Program-made: the position numbers and the translations under genes
Shown: in pieces, positions 45,471 to 56,431 of the stretch
Position numbering within the stretch: position 1 is the first letter of the stretch
How the letters are laid out: each line of letters opens with the position of its first letter
The notes under the pieces: generated by a model
The model's database searches: none
Told to the model about the DNA's origin: nothing
Seen by the model: only the letters and a program-made list of their open reading frames with translations
Origin: Epinephelus fuscoguttatus
Taxonomy: Eukaryota > Chordata > Actinopteri > Perciformes > Serranidae
Direction: 5' to 3'
DNA: 64,000 nucleotides
Assembly: GCF_011397635.1 (NCBI RefSeq)
Contig: NC_064771.1
Coordinates: 9,301,379-9,365,378, forward strand

Positions 45471-47288
45471 GCACACAGAATGTACAGAAACATGCTCGTC
45501 TATAAGAGTGAGTGATGCTGGAAGACCTGCGTTGTCCTGTGCTCATTATTTATGTGAAAAGATGCAAAGGGAGGACAAATGAACTGATGGGTGTTCAGTG
45601 TGCATTTTTCGAAACAACCCACAAATATGCTCTGCAACACAAAGACTTATCTAAAGACTTAACTGCCTACTATCTCTGGGATTCTACCTGCACTACTGCA
45701 TCATGAAGCCAAATTTACAGTTTGGTAAAAATGCTCACAAGTCCTCTGAAAATCTTAACGTGTGATGCATGCAGATCTCATGCTGATAAAAAATGTCTGT
45801 CATTAATTTTTTTAATATGTTGGCAACAGTTGTTAGTTTAAGACAGTTAAAGAGAACAAGGGTGCAACAACGGTTGAATAAGTGTTGCGAACAGACCTGG
45901 TAGAATTATCTGAAAGTGTTTATTTTTCTATCCATAGTTTTCATGTCTTCTGTGGCAATAATGTGTTATGGCTCGACATGTGCATCTTTTTTTTTCCTCA
46001 GCTATTTTTTGTCATTGGCATATTGACTGGCTCTAAGGTAAGATTTTATACACTTGTACATATGGTGAATAAATGGATCAAATGTTGCCTTTTCAGATGG
46101 GTTAATGTCTGTTTTTGTCATTTCCACAAACTGTTTACATCTTTGTGTTTAACTATGAAAATGAAAGAACGCTGAGAACAAGCACTGTTGACTGCAGGCA
46201 CTGGCCTGAATCGGGACTGAAGAATCTTTGGCTCTCTCTTGCTGACACCCACAAACGCACACAGTGTATCTATCTTTTCTCTGAGGGAATGCATGTGTGC
46301 TCCAGGTGGAGTTTTGACTTGTGCTCTTACTTCACCTCAGTCTCCACATCTGACTTCCATCGGGGGGTGCGTTAAGAGGTCTCTGTACTTCTGAAGGACC
46401 ACTCGGGGTTAAAGTTGACAGTGTAATAAAGCCAAAGTTCCCCACTGACCTGTGGCCAAGTGAAAAGAGTTATTTAAAAATTAAAGCCCTTCCCACTTGT
46501 TTACTGTTACAAGCTTTGAATATTTTTTCATAACCTTTCACACCTTAAGTTAGTGGATGTGGGTGCAGTCTTTTAACTAAACACCAAAAATATGCAAAAA
46601 TGACTTCCTTGTGTTCTAATTGTATTTATCTAAACCTAACCCTGTATTCCCAGTGATACTGTCATATAAAAGCTGCATGACAGCTGCTTTAAAGCTGTGA
46701 CATCTCAATGTTTAACCAAACCAATAATACTCTTTAACTTCCATCTATTTAGAGGATGAAGAAAGTTGAATAAAAAGAAAGATCCAAATCTGGGTGTGAC
46801 ACTGGACCCCACAGGGTTAACAGAGGTTAGAGAACAGATTGTGGTATAGCCCTGAGTAATGTATGACTTTCAGTTGAATCATACCAACATTTGGCCACTG
46901 AGCCATTACAGTAGTCATGCATGTGGTACAGTAGATGAACAAATGTTCATGTTCGTGTTTCTCAACATGTTTCTGCAGAGCCTGGAATTCAAATACAGTA
47001 CAAAAAAAATGCAGTCTGTCTTCAAGACACTGTCTGACATGTTATGCTTAGGTGGCATCCACATTTGGTTCCACTTCAGTTCCACAGAATTAGAGAAAAT
47101 AAATACTCTCCCAGCTGGGATGATTGAAGATGGAGAAAATACAATGTGAGCTTCCAGCTTATCAGATGGTTCCCTCATGGGAACCACATTAGTGATTGAT
47201 TGTTGAAAGGTAATCACAATGCACATGCTAAGAATTTGACTTTCTCCTGAACCACAGACTTCAAAAAGTAATGTAAACAGAACTGGTC
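45471..47288 (+). other. sap30bp 3' UTR and downstream spacer
   Basis: From the sap30bp stop to about 46450 is probably 3' UTR, with AATAAA-containing segments at about 46069 and 46425. Beyond that is AT-rich sequence with no recognised gene. Confidence 0.45.
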
Positions 47289-48062
47289 TTTAGAAAATAG
47301 ATTTACACTCTCAAAAATCAGAGGCACATTTTTCTCCTACCTGTAGTGCTGTTTATCAGTTCAGATTGTTTTGGTGTGAGATGTAGAGTGTTGGAGATAT
47401 TGACTGTAGAGATGCCACTTGGCTTGTGGTGCTCAAAGTGCCAAAATAAATAAAATAAAGAGCAATGTCTCTTTCCAGAAATCATGACGCGGTTACTCAA
47501 CATAATCCACAGACCTTGTTGTGAGCAGTTTCATGTACGAACTAGTTTCTTTCTACCAAACTACACCTGCCAACTGTATCACTACGCCAAAGGAAGTGTG
47601 CATCTACTCATGGACGAGAGGCTCGCGCTTGTAACAGTGCACGGTGTAAACGTTAATGGCATCCTCCTCAGGTGAGCTGTAACATTAGGTAGCAAAGTGT
47701 TAGGTGAGCTAGCAGTAGATGCATGCTTCCTTCTGCGCAGTGTTGGTGTAGTTTGGTTGAAAGAAAATAGTTCCTGCATGAAACTGCTCACAACAAGGTC
47801 TGTGGATTATCTTGAGTAACCAGGTCATGATTTCTGGGAAGAGGCATCGATGTTGAATTTTTCAAATGTATGTATTTTGGTGCTAAGAGCACCGCAAGCT
47901 GAGTGCCATCTAGTTCCATTATATTAGAGAGAGGGCAGACACCCCTATGGCCGATATCTCCGACACTCAGCAGCTCACACTAAAACTATCTAGACTGATA
48001 AAAAGCACTGCAGGTAAGAGGAGAAATATGTATGTTTGATTTTGTGGTGAACCATCCCTTTA
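47289..48062. mobile_element. long fold-back MITE, arms over 300 bp
   Basis: Left and right halves are reverse complements over most of their length. The left half has CCTACCTGTAGTGCTGTTTA, TTGGAGATATTGACTGTAGA, CCAGAAATCATGACGCGGTT, ATAATCCACAGACCTTGTTG and GAGCAGTTTCATG; each recurs inverted on the right (for example CATGAAACTGCTCACAACAA at about 47778). The right end is GGTGAACCATCCCTTTAA with a TTAA. The left end is degenerate. A solo end of the same family is at 15340-15502. Frames across it are not genes. Confidence 0.8.
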
Positions 48063-49381
48063 ATGTTTAGCTGGATCGTTGACGCATGTACCCTGCAAAG
48101 CTGTTGGACCCCAAATATACTTAATTCCTGCTTTGACTCAGCTGTGATGAATATTTTAAGGCACCTTTTACAATTTATGTAAATAAATTCCCATTCTCCA
48201 CAAGTTGTACTGGAATCAGTAGAGGTATGATTAGTATTCCCCATAAGATAAAATAAGGAGTGTAAAACTCAGTGACACACAGGATGCCCCTGCTGCAGGA
48301 ATGTTACCGGGATTATTCACCGTTAGAGGATCCGCAACACTGCAAGTGTTGTAGCTCCTGTGAACGCGCGCACACTGACTGTGCAGGTGAGCCCACGAGA
48401 CACACCCAATGAACAGCTTGTACTGAACAAGTCACAACTTTCTCTCTAACAATCCATCGGCTGTCGTCACGCACATTGGACTCAGTAGGTGTTTACGCAA
48501 CACTTACTAGAAATATGAACAAAATACTAAGATATGGTTAATTATTCCTTCAGGCGCGTGTGTGTCTGTTAAGGTTTTAAGGTATTACCTCTTACAGTAA
48601 GGGTAGGGCAACTTAACATACGCTTTGTATTGTCTTTATCACTATTTATTACATTTTTTAGTCTATAAGCCTACCTTTGTTAGATATTTAGCATAGCATT
48701 TCGTTGCCTTAAAATATGTCACAGGGGGATAATTACTCATACGCAACCCCCTCTAAACACTTTGCATTGTCTTTATCACCCTTTATGATACTTTTGTTGT
48801 TATATTTATCAAATTAAAGCTATAAAATGTTAGCATACCGTCCTGTTTCCGTGTAAATACAATGTTACCGTCGTGTTTTCAACATTATTCTCGTGTCACA
48901 CTTGGAAAATGTTTCACTTTACGCTGAAATGTCGCCGGTGTCCTGTGTGCGGTAGCCTGCGGTCTCACTGTGGCAGATTTATTGTTGGAAGAAAAAAAGT
49001 GAGACGCCATTATAGGAGCTGAATGAACTCACTGATCCAAAAAGTGCAGTTTTTGTCATGTAAATTGGCGGGGAGCTGGGCACAGACTGAGCTTAGTTTG
49101 AAGTGAGCGAAGGGTAGCTGACAGTGGAGACATTCTTCTCAGGCTTTCACACTGTATCCTAAAACTTATACAGCTCCTCTTTTTTGGATTGTTTTAGTTC
49201 CCAGCAGCCTGTGTGTCGATCGTCTCTTCTGCTAATGAATCCAGGTCATCACGACGACATCTTGTTTACAGTAAGTGACGTCTTGCGGTAATTATGCATG
49301 GGACAGATAAATAAATGAGATAAATGAGATGAGATAAATGCAAAATATGTGACACCTGCTAGTCCTTACTGTACTGTTCTA

Positions 49382-49383
<2 letters not shown>

Positions 49384-49421
<38 letters not shown>
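49384..49421. repeat. (GT)n microsatellite
   Basis: About nineteen uninterrupted GT units. Confidence 0.95.
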
Positions 49422-49426
<5 letters not shown>

Positions 49427-50167
49427 GGTTTCTATGGTCCACTGAGGACTTTCAGGTGGTCAATGGCAATATAATTGTACTTTATACATAAAATAGAGTA
49501 GTGTAGACAATAGCTGTTTAGTTGAGTAAAAAAATATAAATAGTCCTAACTCAAGTCAAGTTCGACTTTATTGTCACTTTCACATACAGATTACATGGAA
49601 ACAAAACTGCGCTTTCCCACAACCCCAAGGTGCCATCAGACACCTACAAGTTTAAAAATATAATGAAAAAAGATTAAAAAAAGAGGTAAAAGCCCCGAAG
49701 CCCCTTATAGGCTTTTAAAATACCTTCAATTTTGTGTCATTCAGATAATAATACATGCCCATGTTGTGTTTCTTACTATGTTATTCCTTAAAGAAATATA
49801 ATACAATTGAGTAATTGTTCTTCTGTTGGCCAAATATTAAATTGGGACTACTGAAGAACAAACTTTACCTGGCATTGTTGTGGTCAGATTATAATGGGAT
49901 GGATTCAAATGTAGCAGAATTGGCATCTTAACATTTTTTGTGAACTCTGCTCCAACATAGTATATTAAAATAATAGTTTCAAGAGTAGTATTGCTGTTAA
50001 TGTCAAATTCCCAACCCTGCCTTTGTTATTATGTAAGTTAACAATAGTGACACTGAACAATTTTTGCTTCTTTTTAAGTGACAGGAGTGAAAACTAATTA
50101 TTCTCAACATTAGTTGTGTTATGCTTTCAGAGTGACGATGACAGTTGGAGAACAATTAGACACAAAT

Positions 50168-50452
50168 GGTGGGTGGCTGTGACTCAGGAGGTAGAGCGGG
50201 TCGTTTACTAATTGGAAGATCAGTGGTTTGATACCCAGCTCCACCTCCTTTATTCCGCATGTCAAAGCATCCTTGAACAAGATACTGAACCCCAAATTAC
50301 TCCTGATGGCTGTTCCATTGATGTGTGAGTGTGTTAAAAACTGAGTAGCAGACGGCACCTTGGACAGTAGCCTCAGGCACCAGTGTATGAATGTGTGTTT
50401 AACTGTCACTCATAGTGTAAAGGCGCTATACAAGTGCAGGTCCATTTACCAA
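50168..50452 (+). mobile_element. tRNA-derived SINE, plus orientation
   Basis: The head shows a tRNA-like A box (GTGACTCAGGAGGTAGAGCG) and B box (GTGGTTTGATACCC), then a body recognised from fish SINEs (CTTGAACAAGATACTGAACC, CTGATGGCTGTTCCATTGAT, GAGTAGCAGACGGCACCTTG) and the end GGCGCTATACAAGTGCAGGT, CCATTTACC. The family differs from the SINE at 9449-9823. Confidence 0.8.
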
Positions 50453-52242
50453 ATAGGATGTAGGCTCTACAGGATTATTTTTTGGCAACAATAATGCTTT
50501 TCCCAAATGATGTACAGATTTTAAGACATTCCATCATCTCAGATGGCTTGAGAAATAGTCTGTATAGCTCCTGTAAATGGATAAAAAATCTCCCTTAGGG
50601 GAACATGCCCCTGTAGCCCCCTCGGTTTGGGCTGAGCACTGAATGTTTACAACATCTGGCTCCGCCCCTGTTTGGTACAAAAAGGAGTTAAATGAAAGAG
50701 ATCACTGTAGTCTCATGTATGCTCTCAAGGGATTTTTGACATGCACTGATATCCCAGATTGAAAAGTAGTTCATTCAACACAGTGTTCAGAAAGGTTGCT
50801 ATATGGTTATTGGTTTAAAAATCAATTTTTTATAGCAGTCACAGTTTAAATGTTGAAAAAGTGCCCTGGAATTCACATTGTCATGTTTTCAACATTAAAA
50901 AATTAAAAATTAAATGAGGACTGGCAACAGCTATTTTAAGGGCGATTCTCTGTCAGTCATGATTGAAATGAGAGCTTTTAATTTGGTTTCAGTGTCAGGC
51001 ATCATTGTCTATGTTGTCATATATTTTGTATTTTATATGATTTACTGTGGATTCAGTCATATTTGACTATCTGGGGAGGAACCCCTCATTAACTGCCGTG
51101 TGTCATTACCCATGTTTACTGAACGCTTAAAAATCAAGCCTGAAAAGTTATTTCTGGCATTCAGGGAACCCTTGCACAAATTAGAGAAATGATAGAGAAG
51201 GTGGGCTACTCCCTTCCAGCTCCTCCTCCAACATGTGAAAGGGCTGTTTAGACTGGCATCACTGCCAAAGTGTCAGCCAGGCAGGGGGGAAGAGTTGTTT
51301 CTGCAGGGTTTTTGTTCCCCTTGAAAGAAGTTAGTCATTGTATCAAACCAGATCTGGTTGCTAGGAGCGTGACTGCGTATGTCCCTGTTCAGATTGCCCA
51401 GTGTGGTATGTACAGTGAAGAGAAAAGGGCTGTTTTCTCCTCTGAGTCATGTTAACTCCTTGAATCCCAGATCTGTGTCACAGGTTCACCATGATCTGAG
51501 TCTGTGTGAGTCCAGTCATAAGGTATGTGATAGGGCGTAGTGCAGCCACAGTGATTGAGAATAACCTTTAACACCTGATGTGTGGTCTGCTGGAGAAAAG
51601 AGTAGAGAACTTTCCAGAGAAATTAAGCAATATCGCAACCACTGACAGACTCTGGAACTCCTACTACTTTCCTCAAGATTGCAACAAAAATAAATTTATC
51701 TAACAAAAAATGATTAAGGTTACAGTTACAGGAAAAGGTGAGATTAAAAAGATGATTACCTACAGGAAGCAGTGTGAAACAAATTTAAATCAGTCTGATC
51801 ATTTAATAATTTAATGGTTAATTATAACCTGTGTCTTGTAAAAAAAAATTAGAACATTGTATATCATCCACTGGTATATATAATCAATGCACTGAACCAA
51901 TTTATTACCAGTCTGATACTTCTGGTGATTGATGAAGAAATGTACATCTGTGTATCATCTGCATAACTATGAGTATCAGCCCTAACAAACTGAGAAAACA
52001 TAACTGAGTGTCTAGAAGGCCAGAATATCTTTGCAGTACACTCATACTGTGGATGTATCCACGAGGTTTCACAAGAGCAGTTATCAATGCCAAGGGGAAA
52101 CCACAAATGATTCACCAACAAAACTCTGTTGAGACAAATGTGATTGAGAAGAAAGAATGTTGGTTTTAGGCTTATTTTGTAACATTTCTCATGCTATACA
52201 TGCTAAACATTTAATGTGTGTATCACATCAACTGAATTTTTA

Positions 52243-52556
52243 CACCATGTGTGTTTCCAGCTACATGTTTTAATGCACATTTTCAATTTATGCGTAAAAA
52301 AACCCCTGACTGGTAACATCAAAAATTCCTTGTGTCATGGGTTTGACTGGTGCGCTTTTGATCACGTCATCTCGTTGCACCCTCTTCTGCAGTGACCCCT
52401 CCTTGAACAGTTGACGCCACCTGCGACTTATCTCGATGAGCTTACCCGTAATAATTGCATAACAATAGTGGATAGAAAAGGGCATAAATGTGCATTTTCT
52501 TTTGCCGATTTTGTGAATTTCCGTAAAATTTGCAGTACATATGGATGGAAACAACA
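52243..52556. mobile_element. short MITE with TGTTTCCA ends
   Basis: The left side begins GTGTGTTTCCAGCTACATG with ATGCACATTTTC; the right end reversed begins TGTTTCCATCCATATGTACT with AAAATGCACATTTATG. The ends are imperfect inverted repeats. A solo end of the same type is at 37266 (GTTTCCATCCAGCTGTTTAT). Non-coding. Confidence 0.5.
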
Positions 52557-53409
52557 CATTCTCACTCCGACCTTGTCACATATTGACGTGCTTGGTCATG
52601 GACTTTCCACGTCCACATACGATGTGTAAGGTGCCCTGAGTGCGTTGGTTGTTGACAAACTGTTCCTTTAACTGCAGTGGTGACAAAACGCTCATTTCAT
52701 TTATAACATAATAGTCTTTTTGGAAAGCTTTTTTAATGAGTTGGTTTGTAAGGCAGTGACAAATGACCTGTTTCGTTGTAAAGGATGAAGAACTTGTTGC
52801 ACTCTAAATGGTGAGAGGATATTTAAACCCATGGATCTTTACTTGTAGAAAGGTCTCAGCAATCCGGTCCATTCTAGCTTTGTAAGCTCCTTTGTAAAAG
52901 GCTGTAGAAACACAATTAAACACAGTGAGCACTAGGATTGAGTGTCAGGGTCACTGTGCCATGCTGGTCTGTCTGTTCAGGAATGCTGATTCCCAATTTG
53001 GCACTTCACATCTTCTACAGAGTGAAGGAAGTGGCTTTACCTCCGGAAAAAGGATAAAATTTATGTGGCAATCATAATGTTCATATTAAATATTTGTCAA
53101 GTAGAAAATGTGCCCGTTAGTATAAGCACACGATTGTGTAAACACAGGAGTCACAAAGCCGTTTCCCATAGCCTGCAGGCACTGTTCTGCTCTGTGCGCC
53201 ACTCCCAAGAGCCTGGGAGGAGGCCATGGAAGGAGGGGCCTGCCTCCCCACTCTCATGCCCACACAGGTGAACTCCTGTTGGGGTGGAATGCAGCAGGGA
53301 GGGGGCCTTGACACACAGAGGTGTGGAGCTTTTAACTTCTAACAGGGTGGGGAAGAGATAGAGCCACAGGAAGGGAGTTAACCCTCTCCGTCACAGCTGC
53401 TCACCTGGA

Positions 53410-53890
53410 GAAGGAAGGGAGAGTGTGTGTGTGAGGGTGAGGGTGTGGGTGTGGGTGTGCGTGTGCGCAGAAGCTAAAGGAGGGATCAAGTCACAGCACA
53501 CACAGTCATATTCACTCAGTTGCTCTGAGTCTCACTGCCCTATCTCTCTCCCATACACACTTAACAACTCTTGCGCACACGCGGAGACACACACTCGTTC
53601 AGCTGAGTTTAAGGGCAAATCAGTCAATATTTTACTAGACCAGACTGTACAGGAAGGCAGAAACAAGAAGACAGACAAGAAAATCTTGAGGTCTGTCCGT
53701 CTTTTCTTTTTGGAACTTTGAACTTGGACACACGGACTTGGAGAAGAAGTTGTTTTTTTCTTTTCACAGGTGGATACAAACTTTTCCTAAACTCTTTGGG
53801 TCAAAAAAGCAACAAGGAATTAGCTTTTTTTTTTCTTATTTATTGTTGGACTTTTGGACTTGGACTGGGCGAGAGCGCAATAAGAGGTTT
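53410..53890 (+). other. candidate non-coding first exon and promoter of itgb4
   Basis: A repeat-poor block after a GT/GGT-rich stretch (53424-53466). It lies 2.5 kb before the first coding exon of itgb4, whose acceptor at 56423-56424 leaves just 7 nt of 5' UTR, so an upstream non-coding exon must exist. Its exact borders and donor could not be fixed; a weak donor AAGAG|GTTTGT lies at 53887. Confidence 0.3.
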
Positions 53891-55351
53891 GTTTGATCAG
53901 TAATCTCTTTGTATCCAGTCATACATTTCCTAAGTGCTCCATTGTTTCCAATGCCCTTCACCTTAAATGTGTCCGTCTCAGCCTCTCAGAATTTACTCAT
54001 TATTCTGCTGGTTTATATTTAAGCAAGGTGGCTGTAAAGTGTGCGTTGTGTAACTGTATATCTCACCATGTGGCTTTAGAATTGCAAGACTGAGCTCTGG
54101 ACAGATTTAGCTTAGAACTTATTTTCCCTGGAATCTTTTTTTAATTCTTTTCTGCATTGTTGCCCACATCAAAGCACAGACTACAATGCAACGCAGGTGA
54201 AAAAACCTAGACCAGAGCAAACAGTAGAGAAACAGTGTTTATATAAGCAAGTTTGCAGCCGTGTACTGACTTAGACGTAATGTCTTGAGGCTTGGAATTT
54301 CCAGGTGTGTGTTGTTGTGATTTAGCTTACTTCAAAGCCAGGTCCCTGAGCATGACCTCTACACCTGTTCCTAAAGACCCACACCCCTAATGGATGATGT
54401 CATGGCAGGGGTCAGCTCCACACCCAGTGGTTATATGTTCACCTGACAGGCATGTTGTTGTCTGTATGGACAAGGACTATAGCTTTGAACTCAGCAAAAA
54501 TGTCCCCTCTTTTTGTGCCACGGAGTCATTCAGACCCAAAGAAAAGCAGCATGAATGACTCAGTTCTATTTTCTGTCTCTTTGAAACTGTAATTTGTGTC
54601 TCCCAGCTTATTGTCAGTGTCATAAACGCCTGCGTGCCTATGGTTTTGTCTGAGAAGGAGGGAAAACACAAAGTGCTTTTTCTCTTCACAGTTCATGTTC
54701 CGTGACTGATGGTCAGGTTTGGAAGATAGGAGCTGGTCTGTTCTGTTTTTTTCCCCTGACACATCTCGGCCACTGATTTATGTGACACCGCATTGCATGA
54801 ACTCACACACACATGCACACACACACACACACCTGTAGTCAGCTCAAGTTCACAGCAAGGTGCTAAGGTGCCTTTCCCATGTGTTTTCAGGCTGTGTTTT
54901 TAACTCAGGCAGGTCATTCTCTCGCCTCAAGGAGAAATTCCTTCTTGGAGTTGTGAGTCTTCAGAGCACAAATCCTCATTTTTTTGTGCACTGTGGCGGC
55001 ACATATTCTGTTATCTGCCCACTGAGACAATTACTGAGACATTTCGGGCCACATAGTGCCCTTTGTTCACTCGCCACCTCCCGTCTTTGGTGGAAATAAT
55101 TTCTGAAGCTTCCTATCTATCAGATTGTTCTCTATCCGAAATTCCAGCATGAAATTATGAAGTGGTTTATCGTGGAGAGTCTGCACAGCATGCTGCCTGG
55201 AATATTTCCAGGTCCCACCCTGTATCGGTCCCTTCCTGTTGTGATCCTCTATCATATTTTATCATGCCTCAACAGGCTCTTTGGTCTCTATCTGAAATTA
55301 GCTATATGAGAAAAGCAGATGGTACACCAATTTAAAACAGGATGAAATGCA

Positions 55352-55405
55352 CTGTTGACAGCGTTTTCAACAAACAGCTGAATTTCCATTTACCTCCACT
55401 GTTTT
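55352..55405 (+). repeat. 54-bp direct repeat, copy A
   Basis: Begins CTGTTGACAGCGTTTTCAAC and ends CCTCCACTGTTTT; identical to 55580-55633. Lies between the candidate first exon and the first coding exon of itgb4. Confidence 0.95.
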
Positions 55406-55579
55406 AAACATTTTATTTTCCCAGGTTTTGAAATGTTTATCTTTAAAATGTATGCTTCCATCCAAATATGATGGAAGTAAATGAATTTTCAGAGACCCCA
55501 TTGCTGCGTGATCAATGGACCTTAATGACAACAGTTTTCAAATTGACTCTTTCTTTTGCTGAAAGTAGCTTAAAGAAAT

Positions 55580-55633
55580 CTGTTGACAGCGTTTTCAACA
55601 AACAGCTGAATTTCCATTTACCTCCACTGTTTT
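55580..55633 (+). repeat. 54-bp direct repeat, copy B
   Basis: Exact second copy of 55352-55405, in the same orientation at an offset of 228 bp. The sequences between and around the copies are not alike. Confidence 0.95.
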
Positions 55634-56431
55634 GGGTTGTAGGCAGAAATCTCAAAAATATCTCCAAAGTTCAGCTAAGGTAGTATAGGGTATTATTTAT
55701 TAACAGTTACAGTGACACATAAAGGCATGAAAATACAAGTTTTTTGGCTTAACAAATGCTTTATCATTGAAACTTCAAATAATTTTTTAATGGAACGATG
55801 TTCCCTTTGAAGGAAAACAAAATTTAGGTGAGATTGTCTGTTTGTTTGTCATTGATTTTTCAATACTGCAGATAAGCAAATGTACACGGTGCAATAACTG
55901 TCAATTTTCATACCACAGTTTACCATAAAACCAGTTCACCGCCTCAACCCTAACTTGAGCACTAAAACTATCCACATGGCTAGATACCGCGAGAAGTAAC
56001 TGAGAATTACATGCTGTACATAATATGGGTAAACAGACCCTTCAAAATGTTATGTTGGTCACTAACTATGTCCACACTGAGGTAAAGAAGGAGAATGATT
56101 CAGTTATTGTTGAAAAAGGCTGATTGTCGTGTTATTTTCTGAAAATACAGAGTGTCTCTCAGGCATCATCGCTCTCAGTAAGCAGCTCTTTTCACAAACT
56201 GAGGTGAAGGTAAGAGGGGTGTTTGGGCCTGTTCCCTTTCTCCAGGGCTTGGCTGAGGGAAAGTACAGGTGGTTCAAGTTACACCTTAGTCTGCAGAGAC
56301 ATCAATCACCAGAAAGAAAAGTCTTTCTCTCTGCCTTTTTTCCCTCTCTCTCTCTGTAACAGTGGATTTTAGTTGTACTGTACATGTGCATATATGAATG
56401 TATTTGTTTGTGTTTCTGTTGCAGGAAGGAG

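Larger units (their letters stand above)
48063..53400. other. sap30bp-itgb4 intergenic region
   Basis: No conserved coding exon recognised. Contents: (GT)n at 49384-49421, a tRNA-derived SINE at 50168-50452, a short repeat at about 49548-49640 (TCGACTTTATTGTCACTTTC), and a MITE-like unit at 52243-52556. A donor-like TTTACA|GTAAGTGACG at 49270 follows a non-repetitive block (48900-49269), and could end a remote non-coding first exon; this is untested. Confidence 0.45.

Noticed and set aside
50168..50235. tRNA gene on the plus strand
   Set aside because: Same reasoning: degenerate B box (GGTTTGATACC) and continuous SINE body downstream.
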